From NCBI GenBank assembly GCA_029065825.1, contig JAIEHQ010000052.1, positions 1 to 36,493 on the forward strand: a DNA stretch of 36,493 bases. Reading direction: 5' to 3'. The notes beneath the pieces are model-generated. The model saw nothing but the letters and a program-made list of their open reading frames with translations, searched no databases and had not been told where the DNA came from. Of the stretch, positions 24,046-32,679 are shown in pieces. This DNA is from Alistipes sp. Its GTDB lineage: Bacteria > Bacteroidota > Bacteroidia > Bacteroidales > Rikenellaceae. Within the stretch, counting starts at the first letter, position 1. The number at the start of each line of letters is the position of its first letter. Made by a program: the position numbers and the translations under genes.

Positions 24046-25548
24046 ATGAATCTTACCGGATACGAACGACGACCGAGCTGCGCGGTGCGCATCGGCCGCA
24101 TAACCATCGGCGACGGCCATCCGATCGCCGTGCAGTCGATGACCAACACCGCCACCTGCGACACGGAGGCCTGCCTCGCCCAGATCGAACGCATCCATCG
24201 GGCCGGCGGCGAGATCGTGCGGCTCACGGCCCAGGGCCGCCGCGAGGGGGAGAACCTGCAGCGGATCGCACAGGGGCTGCGCGAGCGGGGATGCCCGACG
24301 GCCCTGGTCGCCGACATCCATTTCGTTCCCGAGGTGGCGGCCATCGCCGCCGAATACGTCGATAAGGTACGCATCAACCCGGGCAACTACCGCTCCTCGC
24401 ACGGCGAGTTCGAGGCGCTCATCGAGCAGTGCCGCCGGCGCGGGGTGGCGATCCGCATCGGCGTGAACCACGGATCGCTCGCCAAGCGGATCTTCGACGA
24501 GTGGGGCGACACGCCCGAAGGGATGGTGGCCTCGGCGATGGAGTTCCTCCGCGTCTGCCGCGAGCACGACTTCGACCAGGTGGCGGTCTCGATGAAATCG
24601 AGCAACACCCGGGTCATGGTGGCCGCCTACCGGCTGCTCGTCGAGGCGATGGAGCGCGAAGGGATGCGCTACCCGCTGCACTTGGGTGTCACGGAGGCCG
24701 GCAACGGACTGGAGGGGCGCATCAAGAGCGCCGTGGGCATCGGGGCGCTGCTGGCCGACGGCATCGGCGATACGATCCGCGTCTCGCTGACCGAAGCGCC
24801 CGAAAACGAAATTCCCGTCGCCCGCCTGCTGGCCGACCACTTCGCCCGCCGCGAGGGACGGTTCGAGGTCGCCCACCCCGAACGCTACTCGCCCACGCAG
24901 TACCGCCGCCGCAGTCCGATCCAGACCCCGCTCATCCACTCCGAACTGCCCGCCCAATGGCGCGTGATCGAAGCCGTATCGGGCAACCCGACGGCAGAGC
25001 TGCGGGCCGCGATCCTGAACCTCGACCGGGCCGACGAGCCGGTGGCCGTCGCCCGCCGCTACGACGACCCCACCGTCGAGCAGGTCGCCGTCAAAGCCGC
25101 CGCCGACCTGGGGGCGCTCTTTCTCGACGGCCTCGCAGATGGCATCCGCATCGAAGCCCCCTGCCTGACCGATGCGGAAACCGAACAGATCGAGCTGATG
25201 ATCCTGCAGGCGGCCCGCGTGCGCATGTCGCGCACCGAATACATAGCCTGCCCGAGCTGCGGCCGCACGCTCTACGACATCGAAGGCACGCTCGCCGCGA
25301 TACGCGCCCGCACCGCCCACCTCAAAAACCTGCGCATCGGCGTGATGGGCTGCATCGTGAACGGTCCCGGCGAGATGGCCGATGCCGACTACGGCTATGT
25401 CGGGGCCGCCCCCGGACGCATCACCCTCTACAAGGGGCGCACCGTCGTGGAGAAGAACATACCCCAGGAGGAGGCGCTCGACCGGCTGGTGGCGCTCATC
25501 AAGGCCGGCGGCGACTGGATCGAACCCGAAACCCGCAGCGCCTTATGA
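24046..25548 (+). CDS. ispG: 4-hydroxy-3-methylbut-2-enyl diphosphate synthase IspG (GcpE)
   Basis: The 500-residue iron-sulfur enzyme converts methylerythritol cyclodiphosphate to HMBPP in the non-mevalonate isoprenoid pathway, which also supplies undecaprenyl carriers. The N-terminal TIM-barrel part starts VRIGRITIGDGHPIAVQSMTNT. The C-terminal cluster-binding part has CPSCGR (Cys402, Cys405) and GCIVNGPGE (Cys436, Glu443). It is longer than E. coli IspG (372), having the extra central domain of plant- and Bacteroidetes-type enzymes, but is shorter than the roughly 600 residues I expect for Bacteroides. Its TGA overlaps the ATG of the next gene. Confidence 0.95.
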   Translation: MNLTGYERRPSCAVRIGRITIGDGHPIAVQSMTNTATCDTEACLAQIERIHRAGGEIVRLTAQGRREGENLQRIAQGLRERGCPTALVADIHFVPEVAAIAAEYVDKVRINPGNYRSSHGEFEALIEQCRRRGVAIRIGVNHGSLAKRIFDEWGDTPEGMVASAMEFLRVCREHDFDQVAVSMKSSNTRVMVAAYRLLVEAMEREGMRYPLHLGVTEAGNGLEGRIKSAVGIGALLADGIGDTIRVSLTEAPENEIPVARLLADHFARREGRFEVAHPERYSPTQYRRRSPIQTPLIHSELPAQWRVIEAVSGNPTAELRAAILNLDRADEPVAVARRYDDPTVEQVAVKAAADLGALFLDGLADGIRIEAPCLTDAETEQIELMILQAARVRMSRTEYIACPSCGRTLYDIEGTLAAIRARTAHLKNLRIGVMGCIVNGPGEMADADYGYVGAAPGRITLYKGRTVVEKNIPQEEALDRLVALIKAGGDWIEPETRSAL

Positions 25549-26144
25549 CGATTCTTCCGGCAGCTTACCTCGGATCGGTCGCCTATTTCGCCCGGCTGCT
25601 CCGCGACGAGTGCGTGATCGACCTGGGCGAACACTTCGTCAAGCGCTCCGAGCGCAACCGGGCGCGGATCCTGACCTCAGGCGGCGTAATGGAACTGACG
25701 GCCCACGTCCGCAACGCCGACCGCCCCCGCACCCCGATGCGCGAGGTGCGGCTCGACTACTCGAAGCGCTGGCAGCACCAGCACTGGATGTCGCTCGTGT
25801 CGGGCTACCGGGGTTCGCCCTATTTCGACCACTACCGCGAGCGATTCGAACCCTTCTACCGCCGCCGCTTCGACTTTTTGGCCGACTACGACCTGGAGCT
25901 TACCCGCATCCTGCTCGAAGCCTTCGGCGGAACGATGCCGCGCATCTCGGAATCCTACGTCGAGGCGGCAGCCGGCGACCTCGACCTGCGCCCCAGAAAC
26001 AGCGAGGACCCGGCGTTCTCCGCCGAGCCCTACGTCCAGGTCTTCTCCGACCGCCTGCCCTTCGCCCCTAATCTATCCGCAGCAGACCTCCTGTTTGCGG
26101 AAGGTCCCGGCGCTGCGGCGCTATCAAAGGCCAGTCTCCGGTAA
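25545..26144 (+). CDS. WbqC-family protein
   Basis: The 199-residue protein matches the WbqC-like family. The start TILPAAYLGSVAYFARLL, the central RWQHQHWMSLVSGYRGSPYFDHYRERFEPFY and the end FAPNLSAADLLFAEGP follow the family order closely. Members occur in O-antigen clusters and elsewhere in Bacteroidetes, and their reaction is not established. ATG at 25545 overlaps the ispG stop (ATGA), so the two genes are translationally coupled. The 3' end runs 77 bp into the convergent GH2-family gene, and the conserved terminal motif shows that the overlap is real. Confidence 0.85.
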   Translation: MTILPAAYLGSVAYFARLLRDECVIDLGEHFVKRSERNRARILTSGGVMELTAHVRNADRPRTPMREVRLDYSKRWQHQHWMSLVSGYRGSPYFDHYRERFEPFYRRRFDFLADYDLELTRILLEAFGGTMPRISESYVEAAAGDLDLRPRNSEDPAFSAEPYVQVFSDRLPFAPNLSAADLLFAEGPGAAALSKASLR

Positions 26145-28104
26145 AAATCGCCTCGTCGCGCAGCGCTCCGGCCGCAGCTTCGATGCGGACCCGGCCCCGC
26201 ATGCGCACCGAATCGCAGCGATAGATGCACGGAGCATACTCCCGCACGGGCAGCGTATCGCCGTCGACCGTCACGACAGGCTCCCCGGCCGAGGAGTACA
26301 CCGTGACGGTCTGCAACCCCGCATCGCGGCGGTCGCGACGGCGATCGGCGATGCGGAGGGTCGGGACCTCTCCGTTCCAGAGCGCCTTGTAAAGATAGAA
26401 GGCATCCTTGCGCTGGCGACGATCCATCGTCACGAGTCCCGTCGCCTCGACCCCCTGCGGCTCCCGAACCGAGCCGTAGTCGCACAGGGTATTGATCCAC
26501 ACGCCCCACAGCAGCGTATCGCGCAGCAGATAACGGGTATAGTCCTCGTGGAAACGGGTCTGCCGCCCCTCCGTCTGCGGCAGGGGCGCACCGGGGCGAC
26601 GCGCCGGTGCGAACTGCTGCTCGGGCGATCCGGCACCGCCGTAGCACACGCCCGAACGAAGCTCGGGCCAGCCGGCATGGAGGCGTTCGAGCCAGACGGC
26701 CAGATCGTCCGTATGCCCCTTGTCCCATCCGACCTCCTGCGCCCAGACCACCAGATCGGTTATCCGGTTCAGTTCGCCGTCCTGATTGCTGCATGCGACG
26801 GTGGAGCGCGACGGATCGCTGCGGCGGGCCTGTTCCTGGAGCGATCGCACGTAGGGCACGGGATTCTCGCCCCGCTGCCAGAGCCTGTCGAACAGCCCCC
26901 ACATGACCACCGACGGACGGTTGATATTCTGGGCGATGATCTCGCTCAGCTGAAGCCGACCGTTCTCCTCGATGCGCGGCGCAGGATAATAGGAGAGATC
27001 GCTCAGATAGGGGGCGCGGATCAGGGGCAGATCGATCCATACCAACACCCCCTCCCGGTCGCACAGATCGTAAAGATGCGGCGCGTGGGGTCCGGCCGGC
27101 GAACGCAGGGCATTGGCTCCCAGCTCGCGCAGCAAGGCGAAATCCTCGTCGTAGTCGCCGTCGGTCAGGGCGTTCGCCCGCCCCGCGCGATCGTAGTAGA
27201 GCGTCACGCCGCGCACCGGAACCAGCGAATCGTTGAGCCGGAATCCCTCGTCGGCCGTAAAGCGCAGGTTGCGAAACCCTGTCTCGACACACACCTCGTC
27301 GCTCGAAGAGTCGCTCTCCGCCCGAACGCAAACCCGGTAAAGCGCAGGATCGTCCGTGCTCCAGAGCCGGGGCCGTCCGATGACGAAGGGCACCGCGACC
27401 GGCTTGCCGTCGATCTTCGCCCGGAGCGTCTTGGCGGCTACGAGGCTGTCGCCCGCATCGCGCACCTCGACCGTCAGCCGGCAGGCGCTCTCCCCGCGCG
27501 AGGTAAGGTAGATCTCCGCATCGGCCTCGACCCGCTCGGCCGAGACCGTCCGGGGACGGACGAGCACCCCGTCCGACCCCAGATGCAGGGGCGAAACGGC
27601 CGTCGGCCCGGTCACGATCAGCTCCACCGGGCGGTGGATGCCTCCGTAGAGGTTATGCACCGACGAGAGCGGCAGCACCTCTCCGTTCGCGGCATTGCAG
27701 ACGACCACACGCAGCTGGTTCTCCTCGCCGAAGCGCACCCGGTCCGTGATTTCGAAGACGAAGGCGGTCGTGCCGCCCCGGTGCTCGCCGACATAGCGGC
27801 CATTCACCAGCAGCGCGGCCGTACTCTCGACACCGTAGAACTTCAGGAAGAGCCGCTGCCCGCTCCACTGCCTGGGCACATAGAGCCGCCGCTGGTAGTC
27901 GGCCGTCGTGCGCAGGTAGTCGCCCCCGCCGGCCAGCGCATCGAGGTTCCAGGTATGGGGCAGCGTCACGCAGCGGGCGTTGTCGCTGCTGTTCTCATGA
28001 CGGAAGGAGAAAGCCCAGGAGTCGTTGAGCGGATACACCTCGCGGCCCTCCGCAGCACCCGCCAGCACAAGGCCAAGCAAAAGAATCAGAATCGTTTTTT
28101 TCAT
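26068..28104 (-). CDS. GH2-family glycoside hydrolase homolog lacking catalytic glutamates
   Basis: The 678-residue protein has a signal peptide (about 1-20) and the GH2 order. A sugar-binding domain comes first (SFRHENSSDNARCVTLPHTWN, then FLKFYGVESTAALLVNGRYVGEHRGG), then an immunoglobulin-like domain (about 175-285) and a TIM-barrel (about 290-575). The barrel keeps LYDLCDREGVLVW and NINRPSVVMWGLF. Where active family members have GLFNE the protein reads GLFDR (residues 403-407), so the acid/base Glu is Arg407. Where they have SEYGAGAS it reads SGVCYGGAGS, so the nucleophile is Cys487. The usual HYP motif is also changed (RSPAGPH). It is probably a secreted pseudoenzyme or carbohydrate-binding protein. 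The start at 28104 follows the promoter at 28138-28145. An in-frame ATG at 28230 lies upstream of that promoter. Confidence 0.82.
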   Translation of the reverse strand: MKKTILILLLGLVLAGAAEGREVYPLNDSWAFSFRHENSSDNARCVTLPHTWNLDALAGGGDYLRTTADYQRRLYVPRQWSGQRLFLKFYGVESTAALLVNGRYVGEHRGGTTAFVFEITDRVRFGEENQLRVVVCNAANGEVLPLSSVHNLYGGIHRPVELIVTGPTAVSPLHLGSDGVLVRPRTVSAERVEADAEIYLTSRGESACRLTVEVRDAGDSLVAAKTLRAKIDGKPVAVPFVIGRPRLWSTDDPALYRVCVRAESDSSSDEVCVETGFRNLRFTADEGFRLNDSLVPVRGVTLYYDRAGRANALTDGDYDEDFALLRELGANALRSPAGPHAPHLYDLCDREGVLVWIDLPLIRAPYLSDLSYYPAPRIEENGRLQLSEIIAQNINRPSVVMWGLFDRLWQRGENPVPYVRSLQEQARRSDPSRSTVACSNQDGELNRITDLVVWAQEVGWDKGHTDDLAVWLERLHAGWPELRSGVCYGGAGSPEQQFAPARRPGAPLPQTEGRQTRFHEDYTRYLLRDTLLWGVWINTLCDYGSVREPQGVEATGLVTMDRRQRKDAFYLYKALWNGEVPTLRIADRRRDRRDAGLQTVTVYSSAGEPVVTVDGDTLPVREYAPCIYRCDSVRMRGRVRIEAAAGALRDEAIFTGDWPLIAPQRRDLPQTGGLLRID

Positions 28105-28137
28105 CGCAATCGGAACTTTCGGTTCGTAATGACGGCG

Positions 28138-28145
28138 CAAAGATA
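28138..28145 (-). promoter_or_regulatory. -7 element of the GH2-family gene
   Basis: TATCTTTG on the minus strand matches TAnnTTTG. Start predicted near 28131, 27 nt before the chosen ATG. Confidence 0.6.
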
Positions 28146-28174
28146 AGAAACCCGCGACAGATGCGGCGGGCGAC

Positions 28175-28220
28175 TGTGGAATAATTCCACACCGGCGCAT
28201 TCCGTTCCACAAACGGAATG
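28175..28220. promoter_or_regulatory. Palindrome cluster between GH2 and RND genes
   Basis: TGTGGAATAATTCCACA (28175-28191) is a perfect 17-bp palindrome centred on one A. CATTCCGTT (28198-28206) and AACGGAATG (28212-28220) form a second perfect inverted repeat with a 5-bp spacer. Both share the core ATTCC/GGAAT, and a further ATTCC is found at about 28236. This looks like binding sites for one or more dimeric regulators controlling the GH2 gene, the RND operon or both. Confidence 0.55.
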
Positions 28221-28331
28221 GTTCGCACACCCGGGATTCCGAAACATTATCGTTCTGATAAATATAGTATTACAAAAATCAGGCCGAAGCGGCAGAACTT
28301 TTGAAACTCCCCGTCCAAACCCGATTGAAAG

Positions 28332-29579
28332 ATGAAGAAGAAATTGGATCGAATGACCCGGAATCTGAGGGACCTCAAATGGGAGCGTCCCCGCAAGCGC
28401 CCCGCGAAGGAGCGCCGCCGCAAGTTCTCGCTCCGGCAGTGGGCGCTGGCCGTCTTCCTGGCGGCTGCGGCAGGAATCGCACTGACCGTCTGGCTGCGCC
28501 CCCGTCCGGTCGCGGTGCAGCTTCCGGTGGTCGAGGTCGAACCGGTCGCGACGGAGGACGTGAACATCTACGGCGACTACGTGGGCCGCATCCGCGCCCA
28601 GCAGTTCGTCGAGATCCGGGCGCGCGTCGAAGGCTATCTCGAAAAGATGCTCTTCGCCGAAGGAACCTACATCGAAAAGGGGCAGACGCTCTTCGTGATC
28701 GACCCCAAAATCTACCGTGCGCGCGTCGATCGGGCCAAGGCCCAGCTGAACAAGGCCCGGGCACACGCCCTCAAGGCCGAACGCGACCTGAACCGCATCC
28801 GTCCGCTCTACGAGCAGAACGCCGCCAGCCAGCTCGACCTCGACAACGCCATAGCCTCCTACGAAAGCGCCGCCGCCGACGTGGTAGTCGGCGAGGCCGA
28901 CCTCACGCAGGCCGAGACGACGCTCGGCTACACCACCGTCCGCTCCCCCATCTCGGGCTATATCTCCGAACGCAACGCCGACATCGGCACGCTGGTCGGC
29001 CCGGGCGGCAAATCGCTGCTGGCGACCGTTGTCAAGAGCGACACGGTGCGGGTCGATTTCAGCATGACGGCGCTCGACTACCTGCGCTCGAAAGCCCGCA
29101 ACGTCAATCTGGGACACAAGGACTCCACCCGCAAGTGGGATCCCTACATTACCGTCACGCTGGCTGACGGAGCGCAGTATCCCTACCGGGGACTGGTCGA
29201 TTTCGCCGATCCGCAGGTCGATCCCCGCACGGGAACCTTCTCCGTGCGCGCCGAGATGCCCAATCCGGAGCACATCCTCCTGCCCGGTCAGTTCACTCAG
29301 GTGCGGCTGCTGCTCGACGTGCGCGAGCGGGCCGTGGTGGCCCCCAAGAAGGCGATCATGATCGAGAAGGGCGGTGCCTACATCTTCGTCGTGCGCCGCG
29401 ACAGCGTGGTCGAGAAGCGACTGGTCGAGACCGGACCCGAGATCGGCAACAAATTCGTCATCGAGCGCGGTCTGGCCCCCGCCGAACGGATCGTGGTGGA
29501 GGGATACCACAAGCTCGCGCACGGCATGAAAGTCGAACCTGTGGCCTCTTTCGAAGAGGCGGCGCAAAAGGAGGAGTAG
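28332..29579 (+). CDS. RND efflux periplasmic adaptor (AcrA/HlyD family)
   Basis: This 415-residue membrane-fusion protein has a basic cytoplasmic N-terminus, one membrane helix (about 37-56) and no lipobox. The order is then: beta-barrel and lipoyl halves (GRIRAQQFVEIRARVEGYLEKM, GTYIEKGQTLFVIDPK), an alpha-helical hairpin (RAKAQLNKARAHALKAERDL and following), the second lipoyl half TTVRSPISGYIS, and the membrane-proximal domain. It should bridge the RND pump and the outer-membrane channel encoded downstream, with a 4-nt gap to the pump gene. Its N-terminal cytoplasmic extension of about 35 mostly basic residues is longer than usual. No TAnnTTTG promoter is obvious upstream. Confidence 0.92.
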   Translation: MKKKLDRMTRNLRDLKWERPRKRPAKERRRKFSLRQWALAVFLAAAAGIALTVWLRPRPVAVQLPVVEVEPVATEDVNIYGDYVGRIRAQQFVEIRARVEGYLEKMLFAEGTYIEKGQTLFVIDPKIYRARVDRAKAQLNKARAHALKAERDLNRIRPLYEQNAASQLDLDNAIASYESAAADVVVGEADLTQAETTLGYTTVRSPISGYISERNADIGTLVGPGGKSLLATVVKSDTVRVDFSMTALDYLRSKARNVNLGHKDSTRKWDPYITVTLADGAQYPYRGLVDFADPQVDPRTGTFSVRAEMPNPEHILLPGQFTQVRLLLDVRERAVVAPKKAIMIEKGGAYIFVVRRDSVVEKRLVETGPEIGNKFVIERGLAPAERIVVEGYHKLAHGMKVEPVASFEEAAQKEE

Positions 29580-29583
29580 CCCC

Positions 29584-32500
29584 ATGAAAAGCGACTTTTT
29601 CATCGACCGGCCCGTCTTCTCGACGGTGCTTTCGATCGTCATCGTCATCGTCGGCGCCATCGGTCTGGCGCTGCTGCCCGTCGATCAGTATCCGCAGATC
29701 GTACCGCCCGTGGTCCGCATCTCGGCCTCCTACCCGGGTGCCGACGCACAAACCGTCACGCAGGCGGTCGCCACCCCCGTCGAGCAGGAGCTGAACGGCA
29801 CCCCGGGCATGATCTACATGGAGTCGTCCAGCTCCAACTCGGGCGGCTTCTCCGCCGTCGTGACCTTCGACATCGCGACCGACCCCGACCTGGCGGCCGT
29901 CGATATTCAGAACCGGCTCAAGAAGGCCGAATCGCGCCTGCCGGCCGAGGTGGTGCAGAACGGCATCTCGGTCGAGAAGCAGGCCGCCAGCAAGCTGATG
30001 ACCATCACGCTGCTCTCGTCCGACCCGAAGTTCGACGAGATCTACCTTTCAAACTACGCCACCCTCAACGTACTCGACATGCTGCGGCGCATCCCCGGCG
30101 TGGGCAGCATCTCGAACGTGGGCAGTCGCTACTACGCCATGCAGGTGTGGGTCAGCCCCGACAAGCTGGCCGACCTGGGCCTGACGGTCAAGGACCTCCA
30201 GGCGGCGCTGAAGGATCAGAACCGCGAGTCGGCGGCCGGCGTGCTGGGACAGGCTCCGATGACGGGCATCGACGTGACGATCCCCATCACGGCGCAGGGC
30301 CGCCTCTCGTCGGTGGGCGAGTTCGAGCAGATCGTCGTGCGGGCCAACCCCGACGGTTCGGTCATCCGCCTGCGCGACGTGGCCGAAATCTCGCTCGAAG
30401 CCTCGACCTACACCACCGAAAGCGGCATCAACGGAGGCAACGCCGCCGTGCTGAACATCAACATGCTGCCCGGAGCCAACGCGATGGCGGTCGCCGAGGC
30501 GGTCAAGACGGCGATGGAGGAGATCAGCCGCAACTTCCCCGAGGGCATCTCCTACGAGATTCCGTTCGACATGACCACCTACATCTCCGAGTCGATCCAC
30601 CACGTCTATCAGACCCTCTTCGAGGCGCTGCTGCTGGTCATCCTGGTGGTCTTCCTCTCGCTGCAGAGCTGGCGCGCGACGCTCATCCCGATCGTCGCGG
30701 TCCCGATCTCGCTCGTGGGCACCTTCGGCGTGATGATGATCTTCGGCTTCTCGCTCAACATGCTCACGCTGCTGGGCCTGATCCTCGCCATCGGCATCGT
30801 GGTCGATGACGCGATCGTGGTGGTCGAGAACGTCGATCGCATCATGCACGAAGAGGGACTCTCCCCCTACGAGGCGACCAAGAAAGCGATGCGCAGCCTG
30901 AGCGGGGCGCTGATCGCCATGTCGCTGGTGCTGTGCGCCGTATTCGTCCCCGTAAGTTTCCTTTCGGGCATCACGGGACAGCTCTACCGCCAGTTTACCG
31001 TCACCATCGCCGTCTCGGTCATCATCTCCACGGTGGTGGCCCTCACGCTCAGCCCCGTCATGTGCTCGCTCTTCCTGCGCCCCGAGAAGACGGGACGCAA
31101 GAACAAGTTCTTCCGCTACATCAACGTGGCGCTCGCCCGGGGCAACAAGCTCTACGTGCGCATGATCGCCCGGGCGCTGACCCGCTCGCGCCGCATGTTC
31201 GCCGCCTTCGGCATCGTCCTGGTCGGCATCTGGCTGATGAACCGCCTGGTCCCCCAGAGTTTCATGCCGCAGGAGGACCAGGGCTACTTTACCGTCGAAC
31301 TCGAACTGCCCGAGGGGGCGACCATCGAGCGGACGCGCCGCGTGACGGGGCGCGCGATGGAGTTCCTGATGCAGGATCCCGACGTGGAGTATGTCCTCAA
31401 CGTGACGGGATCGAGTCCCCGCGTGGGCAACAACCAGGGTCGCAGCCAGCTGACCGTGATCCTCAAGTCGTGGAAGGAGCGCAAGACGGAGCAGATCTCG
31501 GAGGTGATGCAGCGCGTGCGGCGCGAACTGTCGCGCTACCCCGAATCGAAGGTCTATCTCTCGACCCCGCCCGTCATCCCGGGGCTGGGCACCTCGGGCG
31601 GCTTCGAGATGGTGCTCGAAGCGCGCGGCGACGCAGGATACGCCGACCTGCAGCGGGCGGTCGATTCGCTGCTGCACTACGCCTCGCAGCGGCCCCAGTT
31701 CGCGGGCCTCGCCTCCTCGATGCAGGCCGACATCCCGCAGCTCTACTTCGACGTGGACCGCGACAAGGCCCAGCTGCTGGGTGTCTCCATGTCGGACATC
31801 TTCTCGACGATGAAGGCCTTCACGGGTTCGATCTACGTCAATGACTTCAACATGTTCAACCGCATCTACCGCGTCTATATCCAGGCCGACGCCTCCTACC
31901 GTGCCGACCGCAACAACCTGAACCTCTTCTTCGTGCGCGGAGCCGACGGTGCGATGATCCCCATCACGTCGCTCGGCACGACCCACTATACCACGGGCGC
32001 GGGCACCGTCAAGCGCTTCAACATGTTCCACGCGGCGACCATCACGGGCGAAGCGGCCCACGGATACAGCTCGGGACAGGCGATGGCCGAACTGGAGCGG
32101 ATCGTGCGCGAAAAGCTGCCCGCCTCGATCGGTGTCGAGTGGAGCGGACTCTCCTATCAGGAGAAGCACGTGAGCGGTCAGACCGGCGCGGTGCTGGCCC
32201 TCGCCTTCCTCTTCGTCTTCCTCTTCCTGGCGGCCCAGTACGAAAGCTGGACGGTCCCCATCGCCGTGATCCTCTCCCTGCCGGTGGCCGGCATCGGCGC
32301 CTACCTGGGCATCTGGGTCTGCGGACTGGAGAACAACATCTACTTCCAGATCGGCCTGGTCATGCTCGTGGGTCTGGTGGCCAAGAACGCCATCCTGATC
32401 GTCGAATTCGCCAAAGAGGAGGTCGAGAAGGGGCGCGATGCCGTCACAGCGGCCTTTACCGCCGCACGCCTGCGCTTCCGCCCCATCGTGATGACCTCGC

Positions 32501-32679
32501 TGGCCTTCATCCTCGGCCTGCTTCCCCTGGTCTTCGCCTCGGGGCCCGGCTCGGCCAGCAGGCAGGGTATCGGCACGGGTGTCTTCTTCGGCATGCTGGT
32601 GGCCATTACCGCAGGCATCGTCTTCGTACCCTTCTTCTTCGTATGGGTCTATCGCATCAAAACCAAACTGAAACGATGA
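29584..32679 (+). CDS. RND multidrug efflux pump permease (AcrB/HAE1 family)
   Basis: This 1031-residue proton-driven pump has the HAE1 features. The start is FFIDRPVFSTVLSIVIVIVG, and a porter domain with NRLKKAESRLPAEVVQ and TTYISESIHHVY follows. The proton-relay residues are Asp408-Asp409 in GIVVDDAIVVVENVDR and Lys934 in KNAILIVEFAKEE. The length is close to E. coli AcrB (1049). It sits between the adaptor and outer-membrane factor genes and overlaps the latter by 4 nt. Substrates cannot be predicted, but HAE1 pumps usually export hydrophobic or amphiphilic compounds. Confidence 0.97.
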   Translation: MKSDFFIDRPVFSTVLSIVIVIVGAIGLALLPVDQYPQIVPPVVRISASYPGADAQTVTQAVATPVEQELNGTPGMIYMESSSSNSGGFSAVVTFDIATDPDLAAVDIQNRLKKAESRLPAEVVQNGISVEKQAASKLMTITLLSSDPKFDEIYLSNYATLNVLDMLRRIPGVGSISNVGSRYYAMQVWVSPDKLADLGLTVKDLQAALKDQNRESAAGVLGQAPMTGIDVTIPITAQGRLSSVGEFEQIVVRANPDGSVIRLRDVAEISLEASTYTTESGINGGNAAVLNINMLPGANAMAVAEAVKTAMEEISRNFPEGISYEIPFDMTTYISESIHHVYQTLFEALLLVILVVFLSLQSWRATLIPIVAVPISLVGTFGVMMIFGFSLNMLTLLGLILAIGIVVDDAIVVVENVDRIMHEEGLSPYEATKKAMRSLSGALIAMSLVLCAVFVPVSFLSGITGQLYRQFTVTIAVSVIISTVVALTLSPVMCSLFLRPEKTGRKNKFFRYINVALARGNKLYVRMIARALTRSRRMFAAFGIVLVGIWLMNRLVPQSFMPQEDQGYFTVELELPEGATIERTRRVTGRAMEFLMQDPDVEYVLNVTGSSPRVGNNQGRSQLTVILKSWKERKTEQISEVMQRVRRELSRYPESKVYLSTPPVIPGLGTSGGFEMVLEARGDAGYADLQRAVDSLLHYASQRPQFAGLASSMQADIPQLYFDVDRDKAQLLGVSMSDIFSTMKAFTGSIYVNDFNMFNRIYRVYIQADASYRADRNNLNLFFVRGADGAMIPITSLGTTHYTTGAGTVKRFNMFHAATITGEAAHGYSSGQAMAELERIVREKLPASIGVEWSGLSYQEKHVSGQTGAVLALAFLFVFLFLAAQYESWTVPIAVILSLPVAGIGAYLGIWVCGLENNIYFQIGLVMLVGLVAKNAILIVEFAKEEVEKGRDAVTAAFTAARLRFRPIVMTSLAFILGLLPLVFASGPGSASRQGIGTGVFFGMLVAITAGIVFVPFFFVWVYRIKTKLKR

